NCBI RefSeq assembly: GCF_000283155.1
Contig: NW_004454182.1
Coordinates: 6,997,000 to 7,060,999 of the forward strand
Reading direction: 5' to 3'
From: Ceratotherium simum simum
Lineage: Eukaryota; Chordata; Mammalia; Perissodactyla; Rhinocerotidae
Length of the DNA: 64,000 nucleotides
Shown here: positions 57,811 through 64,000 of the stretch, in pieces
Position numbering within the stretch: the first letter of the stretch is position 1
Layout of the letters: every line of letters begins with the position of its first letter
Position numbers and translations under genes: made by a program
Notes under the pieces: model-generated
Database searches by the model: none
Seen by the model: the letters and a program-made list of their open reading frames with translations, nothing else
What the model was told of the DNA's origin: nothing

Positions 57811-57965
57811 ACCTGTCACAGACAGTGCGTAGATGACCATCTCAATGGAGCCTACCTGTATGGTCCACCAGTATGCCAATGAGCCAGGACTAATACTCAT
57901 CATGGTGACTAAGAGTCTTTAAGAAAATGATGAATTGTGTTTAGGGATATCTGGAGAAGGTTTTT

Positions 57966-58163
57966 GTTTTTGTTTTTCCTCCCCAAAGCCCCAGTGCATA
58001 GTTGTACATCCTAGTTGTAAGTCCTTCTAGTTCTTCTATGTGAGCCACCGCCACAGCATGGCAATTGACAGACGGGTAACACGGTTCCTCGACCGGGAAA
58101 CAAACCCGTTCAGCTGAAGCAGTGAGAGTGCCAAATTTTAACCAGTAGACCATCAGGGCTGGC
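57966..58163 (-). mobile_element. ERE SINE, 'gacatacaac' tail type, older
   Basis: Reverse ERE: ccccaaagccccagtgcata, gttgtacatcctagttgtaa, gagccaccgccacagcatgg, aaacaaacccgttcagctga, terminal catcagggctggc head. 16-bp TSD tctggagaaggttttt (57950-57965) versus tctggggaagattttt (58164-58179), two mismatches. More diverged than the copy at 10926. Confidence 0.95.
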
Positions 58164-58414
58164 TCTGGGGAAGATTTTTAATTGATATTATTGAAATAAA
58201 ATCTGGGAGGCTTGAGGGAACTCATTTCAGGACTTTTGTATATTTATATGAAAAACTTTACTCTCTTCTATCATATACACAAGCCCAGTTGCCATCTGAT
58301 ACTTATCTAAAGTTATTCAGACTAAGAGGGTGAGTTAAATGATGACTCAAAGCCAATCCCTTTACTACCCTCCCTACCCCTAAATAAACCCACCTTCCAC
58401 CAACAAAGTTAAAC

Positions 58415-58490
58415 CTAGAATCCTACAACCTCAGAGGAAGGGACCTCAGGGGTTCTCTGGCCCAATCTCTCCAAATTTCAGGTAAAGAAA
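58415..58490 (+). mobile_element. MIR3-like fragment
   Basis: agaatcctacaacctcagag, gaagggacctcaggggttct and ctggcccaatctctccaaat resemble the MIR3-type SINE core. Short, uncertain. Confidence 0.4.
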
Positions 58491-59673
58491 GAGTTTGGCT
58501 TTTCTTTCTTTATTCCTTGTCCTTACACACTACAAATTAGTCCCTTTCCATCAAACTATTCTCCTGTGTCCACCATCATGGCAGCCCCAAGATGCTTGTC
58601 TCAAGGACATCTAAAAGGATATTGGTAGCCTTTGTCCTTAGAAGAATTCTCTTAGGAGGCCAGAGGTGATTTTGGCCAAAGCCTACTTAACCCTTGTTGT
58701 GCCCCCAAGCATGGGAATGCAGGCTGCTCCTGGGTTTACACGAGGAGCAGAAAAGATAAGGCTCCTCTGTCTTGGAAGCCTCTGGGCTGTGATGTAAGGA
58801 CAGCTGGGGAGAAGGGACTCTCTGGTACTAAGACAAAGGGCTCTGTGGGTCTGCACCAGGAAGGGTGGCTTTCTCAGCCCCCAGAAGCAGGTTAGAGACT
58901 TTACTGACTCCTCAGGGGGGCTCAGGACACCGTCAGTAGACTTGAGTGCAATCCACTAGGAACACACAGCTCTCTCCCTCTGCCTCTCTCCTCCCAGCGG
59001 AATCCAGGATTATAAGAAAGACTCGAGAGAGAGACGGGGTGAGCCCCAACCTGTGCTGCAGAAGGAAGCTTCGATTGGCACAATTTCCTTTGCTTGGGCC
59101 CATTACACTGTTTGGGTCCTGGCACTCTTGCTGCCAGGCAGGAATTCACCCGTCTTCAAAGCAGGTACGAAAGGGGAGTGTTAAGCAGATTGACTGAAGC
59201 TAATAAAGAACTAAAGCCTGGAGAAATCGGCAACTTCCCTCGGATTCCTGAGAACCCAGCAAGCACAAAGAAAGGATGAAAGTCTCTTGCTAACCTGGAG
59301 GGAAACTGAAACATCCAAGAGTGGATTCTGCAGACAGTAATGTGACCGAGTTCATAGAAAAATGATATTAACATTTGAAGTTATTGAAGCTCGTTCTCGG
59401 CTGTATTGGGAAAGATATCACTGTACTCAGAGAAAAATGACCCAATATGGTAAAAGCTAATGTAATATCATACATATTATTCTGGAACAAAATAAATAGA
59501 ATAATATACTTTATACTTCTAGAGTGCTTTTATTTTTTGAAGATTTCAGTACCAGGGCACTTGGCCAACATTATCTTACTGCTTTACCATGTTCCCTTTG
59601 TAAAAATTTCCCTTCATATATTCATAACCTACTTCTTGCTTATGGAAATACTCAAGAATGCCTTGGTAAGAAT
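58491..59673. other. No recognised feature
   Basis: About 1.2 kb unique-looking DNA up to the LTR TSD at 59670. Nothing supported. Confidence 0.4.
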
Positions 59674-60297
59674 TGTTGGGGGAGAGGGAGAATCCTCTTC
59701 CGCTCTTTCCCTTATGGCTGGCCAAATAATTAAAAGACAGGTTAGCAGGAGAAAATAAAACAAAGTTTAATAACATGTATACATGGGAGAAACTCAGAAA
59801 GAGAACTGAGCAACTTGTCATTCTGATTAACCTGCTTCCTTAAGTATTTTCAGCTAAAGGAGAGGAGGGTGTTCGGGGGGGGGGTAGTGGTTTGGGATTT
59901 CAGAGGAGAAAAAGACAATTCACATGGAGAGGGAAACGTAAATGTTTGTCAGACAATTCTTTACAGGGCCGCCAGTAGATAATGTGGCCAGAGATACAGA
60001 AATCACAGTAATCAAGAGTATGTAGACTTAAGTTCTTTCCTTCCGTACTGATAAGAGTTCGCAGAGATAAGGCCATCCCCTGCTCTTCCCAGTAGAGAGA
60101 GGGAGATACTTTTACAAAAGTAAATGTTTGGTAAACAGAACTTTGGTAAGAATGGGCTTAGCGAGGACCCTGCCAGTCTGTCCATACCCAGAGTTAAATT
60201 CCTTTACGTAGTTATTGGGGGAGGTCAAATGTCCGTCAGAGAAAATAATCAAAGTAAAGAGATATATTTCGGGGCAGCCAAATTTTGATCTCCCACA
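59674..60297 (-). mobile_element. Solo ERV1-like LTR, family copy 4 (624 bp, reverse)
   Basis: Begins tgttgggggagagggaga and ends ttttgatctcccaca. Perfect 4-bp TSD gaat (59670-59673, 60298-60301). Its reverse complement is colinear with the full 627-bp LTR at 14944 (start TGTGGGAGATCAAAATTTGG shared exactly). An 11-base G run lies near 59875. No internal viral sequence. Confidence 0.95.
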
Positions 60298-60301
60298 GAA
60301 T

Positions 60302-61590
60302 GAAGCTGGGTTTCTAAACGTAGAAGTCCCCAGAGGAAGGAGACTATAATAGAGTTCCCAGGCAACACTTCGCTCTCCCCACAGGGCTCATGTGGAGCTT
60401 GGCTCCATGCTGGAATCTCAGGACAGTGGTTGTTCTCCACGCCAGGCTGCTCAGGCCGGCACAGGGAAGGGAATTACACGCAAGGTGGCTGCTGTTGCTC
60501 CAAAGGCACGTGCTGCCCTGCGGTCACCCAGGCTCTATGCATGTGGTGTGAGCGGGTTTGTACTCCGTTTTCCCCTGGCCTTTTCAGGCACTGTGAATTC
60601 CCCAAATGAGGTTAACAATGAATCAACCTGTTCCCCGGAAGTGATGGTTTCTCTGTGTCTGACTTGGGCACTTCAAGTGGTTAGATGCTAACCTTTTCTC
60701 TTTTTGAAACCAGGGCTGGTAGAAAGAATGTCAGCCTGGAAATTGAGTATTATGCACTACTCAATGGCCTCTCTGAGCCTCAGTTTCTTAATCGTTCCTA
60801 AAGTTCTTAAAAATAATGACACAGCCTCCATTAACCCTTAGGAGTCTGCCAGTAATAGAATTCCATGAATCTATGATGTCAGAAGAGAATTGAAGTAACT
60901 CTCTAATGTTTTGGGGTTTTTTGTGGGTATATTACATCATCTCTTTCTGAACCAATAATTAGAGCATTATGATCTCTTTCAAGACAACCAAAAGTGACAC
61001 TAGGTCCAGAATCCTATGACCCAGAGCCACCAAGGCAATGACAGTGCCCACGTTGACCAGGGGAACAGTCCCAACACTTCACGCTCCTCCTGTAATCAAC
61101 TAATGTCTGATTCTCATCACGTGTTTACTGAAAAGTGCAATCAGATTTTTCCCCACCATAATGAGCAAATTCATGGCCATATAGGTAACATAACTACGTT
61201 CTTTTCTCTTCCTATATACTACTTCTAGTTTCATATGGCAGTGATAAAAGGAGCATTCTGATCTTCTTAAGCTCTAGCTTGGAAAAATAAACAAATGTGA
61301 ATAAAAATTCCCCACTCTCTTCACTCTGTATCAAACCTCTGTGGAATCCATTTTACCATACCAAGCCCCACCGAAATCAATGGAGTAAGCTCCTGAATTC
61401 ATTTCCAGGGGACTTGGCATTGTAAAAATAATTGGATTGTGCTGCTCTCTAACATTCCTTTCAGGAAATAGAGAAAATGTGATTTTGCTAGTAGGCGGGT
61501 GTGATAACTCCTTAGAGCTGGTAGGTTTCACCCTGTGTTCAGTATTGTCTTGTCAAGAGGAGCTATTATCAAGTCCCAAATGAGCTGGCA
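60302..61590. other. Mostly unique DNA
   Basis: A weak forward MIR-like stretch at 60740-60830 (ggcctctctgagcctcagtt). Otherwise no feature recognised. Confidence 0.45.
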
Positions 61591-61774
61591 GTAACACCCT
61601 CAATGAGGTGTTTAAAACTGCCTTCCCTAGTGAGAATGAAAACACTTCTTTTGTTCCCATCTTTAAAATTAACTGCATAGTGTTACCACTATCAATGAGG
61701 TGTTTAACATCAACATTGCCTTCCCTGGTGAGAAGAAAAACACTTTACTTTGTTTCCTTCCTTAAAATTAATTG
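61591..61774. repeat. Old tandem duplication, period about 91 bp
   Basis: Copy 1 61591-61675 and copy 2 61682-61774 share tcaatgaggtgttta, tgccttccct, ggtgagaa/agtgagaa, aaacactt and ttaaaattaa in order, with small indels. The unit itself is not a repeat I know. Confidence 0.85.
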
Positions 61775-62113
61775 AGGTTTTTAAAAACTCATCCTTATTC
61801 AACCAACAGTTGCATAGGAAAGAGAAGAAGATGGAATTTTTAAATGTTGCCTTTGTAACCTAGCAAAGCTTTTCAGCATGTTCTTTCTGTTTAGACCACT
61901 TGCTGAACACTTGTCTGCTCCTCGGCTTTTCTCCCCCATTATATTTTATAACATCGGTCCCATTGGTGTGACCCTTGGTAGGGAGTTAATTAATAGGTAC
62001 TTGCTAGAATGAAAGAATGACTCCATCAACCCAGATATTCCTTATGAGCTTGCAAATATTCCACAAGCCTACTCTACTTGTTGGATGGGGTTAAAGAAAT
62101 TACTTATTAAAAA
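61775..62113. other. No recognised feature
   Basis: Short AT-rich unique stretch before the next ERE. Confidence 0.4.
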
Positions 62114-62127
62114 TTAAAATTAGTCTC

Positions 62128-62323
62128 GGGGCCAGCCCAGTGGCGTAGTGGTTGAGTTTGGCACTCAGCTTTGGTGGCCTGACTTCATGGGTTCGGATCC
62201 TGGGCACAGACCTGCACCACTCATCAAGCCATGCTGTGGTGGCAACCCACATACAAAGTGGAGGAAGACTGGCACGGATGTTAGCTCAGGGCCACTCCTC
62301 CTCACCAAAAAAAAAAAAAAAAT
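62128..62323 (+). mobile_element. ERE SINE, single-unit tail
   Basis: Head ggggccagcccagtggcgta, B box gggttcggatcctgg, body gccatgctgtggtggcaacc, gatgttagctcagggccact, 16-A tail. Perfect 14-bp TSD ttaaaattagtctc (62114-62127, 62324-62337). Confidence 0.95.
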
Positions 62324-62337
62324 TTAAAATTAGTCTC

Positions 62338-63454
62338 TAATATTACTATCTGAGGGGGCTTTGGTAGATATAGCTAAAGATGTTCCCTGCCCCCAATTTC
62401 CACAGGCATTCTAGAGGTGCCTCTAGGTCTTATAAGCATCTGGCTAGTATTTGAGATGTGAGGTGCTCTGTAATCACTGTCTTTTGCAAGAAGCAGCAGA
62501 ACGCAGAAGGCCAAAGAGGCAAAGTTCTGACTTTTACAAGTCAAAAGTCCAGGTGGGGTATAATAACAATAGATTTAGAAGAACAGATTAAAGAACCAGG
62601 CTACCTCTGCTCCAGATAAGAGATTCTCCAAAGGAAAGCAAATTTGAAGGGGGAGGGGAGGGAACCAAGAGAATTAGACGCAAGAGAATTCGACGCTGGT
62701 TGTTTCCCTAAGAAGGGCCCCCATGTCCTGCCTACCCTTACGCTCAAGGCTGAACTGCAGATGGAGAGGGAAGAAAGGGAAGGAGGCTTGGGGGATCCTT
62801 GAGCACGGTGACCCATGCCTCATTCCCTGCAGAACCCAGGGAAGCTGCAAGATAACCTGAGCACCCCTGCTCCTAGCATGCATAAAGGAGAAGACTAGAA
62901 ACTACTGCAGGACATGTCCGGGCAAGTGGACCTGAGAGAGCCTCACAGAGAACCTGCATCCCCTAGCATAGTAAGACAAGCAATGGAATGTTCACCTGTT
63001 CCAGATGGAGAGAGGCATGAGTACAGAAAAGAGAGTCCTCTGACCTAAAGAGGCCCTGCCATAGGGCTGAGGAGGATGAAACAGTGGCCTACATGGACCC
63101 AAAACTGATGGGAAAGATGGATATTTCAGGGGATCCCTGGAGACTCCTCACCTTGACCCCCACCCCCGGTGTCTGTGTCACACACTATGTAAGCTCCGTG
63201 GAGTGGAGACTCAAAATCCTGAATGGACTGAAATCAAGTTTCCACCACTTAGTGGATTGGGACCTTAAAATAGAAAATGAATTCAATCGTAGAAACAGAG
63301 TTACATTTCTTTGCACACCTTGAGTTTGTGGACTGAGATTTGCACCTGCTGAACTCAGTTCATTTGCAAAGATGTTATCTCCATAAATCAAAAAACCAAT
63401 TATGACAAACCAATTATGCATCGTTACCAAATAAAGCCTAAAACATGTTTCTAA
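62338..63454. other. Mostly unique DNA, short tandem
   Basis: No named repeat. A 15-bp unit aagagaattagacgc / aagagaattcgacgc is tandemly duplicated at 62667-62681 and 62682-62696. Confidence 0.45.
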
Positions 63455-63900
63455 AGTTCATTTGTTGAATGTAAGCTATGTACTGTCCTATTCTTTTCAA
63501 TACATGAGCTCATTTAGTCCTTACAATTCATAGGTGCAGCTGTCTCCACTTTATGATGAAGAAAACGATGACTTAGAAAAGTTAACTAGGGCCAGCGCCA
63601 TGGCTTAGCGGTTAAGTGCACGCGCTCCGCTGCTGGTGGCTCGGGTTCGGATCCTGGGCACGCACCGACTCACCGCTTCTCCCGCCATGCTGAGGCTGTG
63701 GCCCACATACAGCAACTAAAGGGATGCGCAGCTATGACATACAACAATCTACTGGGGCTTTGGGGGTAAAAAATAAATAAATAAAATCTAAAAAATAAAA
63801 AAAAAAAAGAAAAGTTAAGTAATTTGCCCAAGGCAGAAAGGTGGTAAATAATGGAGCCAGAATTCACACCCAGGAATGTCTGACTCCTAAATCAATATTC
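63455..63900 (-). mobile_element. MIR SINE split by an ERE
   Basis: Left part 63455-63585 (gctatgtactgtcctattct, catgagctcatttagtcctt, ccactttatgatgaagaaaa) and right part 63808-63900 (agtaatttgcccaaggcaga, atggagccagaattcacacc) form a reverse MIR when the ERE is removed. Confidence 0.85.
63589..63807 (+). mobile_element. ERE SINE, 'gacatacaac' tail type
   Basis: gggccagcgccatggcttag head, gggttcggatcctgggcacg B box, agcaactaaagggatgcgca and tatgacatacaacaatctac body, tail with aaataaataaat and poly-A. Perfect 11-bp TSD agaaaagttaa (63575-63585, 63808-63818). Inserted in the MIR. Confidence 0.95.
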
Positions 63901-63983
63901 TTTTTTTTTTTTTTTAAAGTGTGTCCTCCTTGGCGAAACCTCTGACGCTCCCCACCCTTCCTCCTTTGCTGCGTTGCTGGCTC

Positions 63984-64000
63984 TTTTTTTTTTTTTTTTT
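63984..64000. repeat. Poly-T run at window edge
   Basis: The last 17 bases are T. Possibly the tail of a reverse retroelement lying beyond the window, but no body is visible. Confidence 0.6.

Noticed and set aside
63901..63916. Poly-T as the tail of a reverse SINE
   Set aside because: The sequence to its right does not match an ERE, MIR or L1 body.

Overview
This window looks like ordinary non-coding nuclear DNA from a perissodactyl mammal, most likely a horse-family (Equus) species. The diagnostic signal is 18 copies of the equine SINE family ERE. Each complete copy has a tRNA-Ser-like head (box A-like gcgcagcggttaag, box B-like ggttcggatcc), a gatgttagctcaggg body and an A-rich tail, and most carry readable target-site duplications (TSDs). 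ERE elements are known from Perissodactyla only. The rest of the repeat content is normal for a placental mammal: MIR, L2, old and younger L1, MLT1/MaLR, MER5A, a Tigger-type DNA transposon and solo retroviral LTRs.

I find no convincing protein-coding gene, exon, tRNA, rRNA or snRNA gene, and no CRISPR. Almost every open frame falls inside a repeat, a low-complexity tract or GC-rich DNA, and none shows a recognisable host protein. The best candidate for something beyond repeat shadow is a hydrophilic reverse-strand frame at 29087-29401, with an in-frame 42-bp tandem duplication. It remains open across an ERE insertion, but may be chance.

Layout. 1-10.9 kb: no ERE; old L1/L2 pieces, a MIR split by a solo LTR (5657-6199), a second LTR-like element, a GC-rich perfect-looking hairpin (7111-7158), a long L2 and an MLT1. 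10.2-14.1 kb: an unexplained 110-bp direct repeat, the first EREs, a Z-DNA-type alternating tract and a TTCC microsatellite growing from an ERE tail. 14.9-18.5 kb: a nest of insertions (L1/HAL1-type element, an LTR with ggaac TSD inside it, a second LTR with ctag TSD inside that, plus an ERE). 18.8-20 kb: reverse-strand L1 ORF2. 20-34 kb: mostly unique AT-rich DNA with scattered MIR, L2, MER5A and ERE. 34.9-36.1 and 40.8-42.4 kb: GC-richer patches with CpG clusters and Sp1-type GC boxes. 43-48 kb: an LTR, a G-run with quadruplex potential, and a 5'-truncated L1 with a perfect 12-bp TSD. 49-58 kb: dense repeats, including a Tigger element carrying two head-to-tail EREs and a closely spaced inverted ERE pair. 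58-64 kb: a fourth copy of the LTR family, a 91-bp tandem duplication, and a MIR interrupted by an ERE.

There are no genes working together here. The biology is the layered history of transposition. Insertion order can be read from nesting and TSDs, and four LTRs of one family mark repeated retroviral insertions in this locus.
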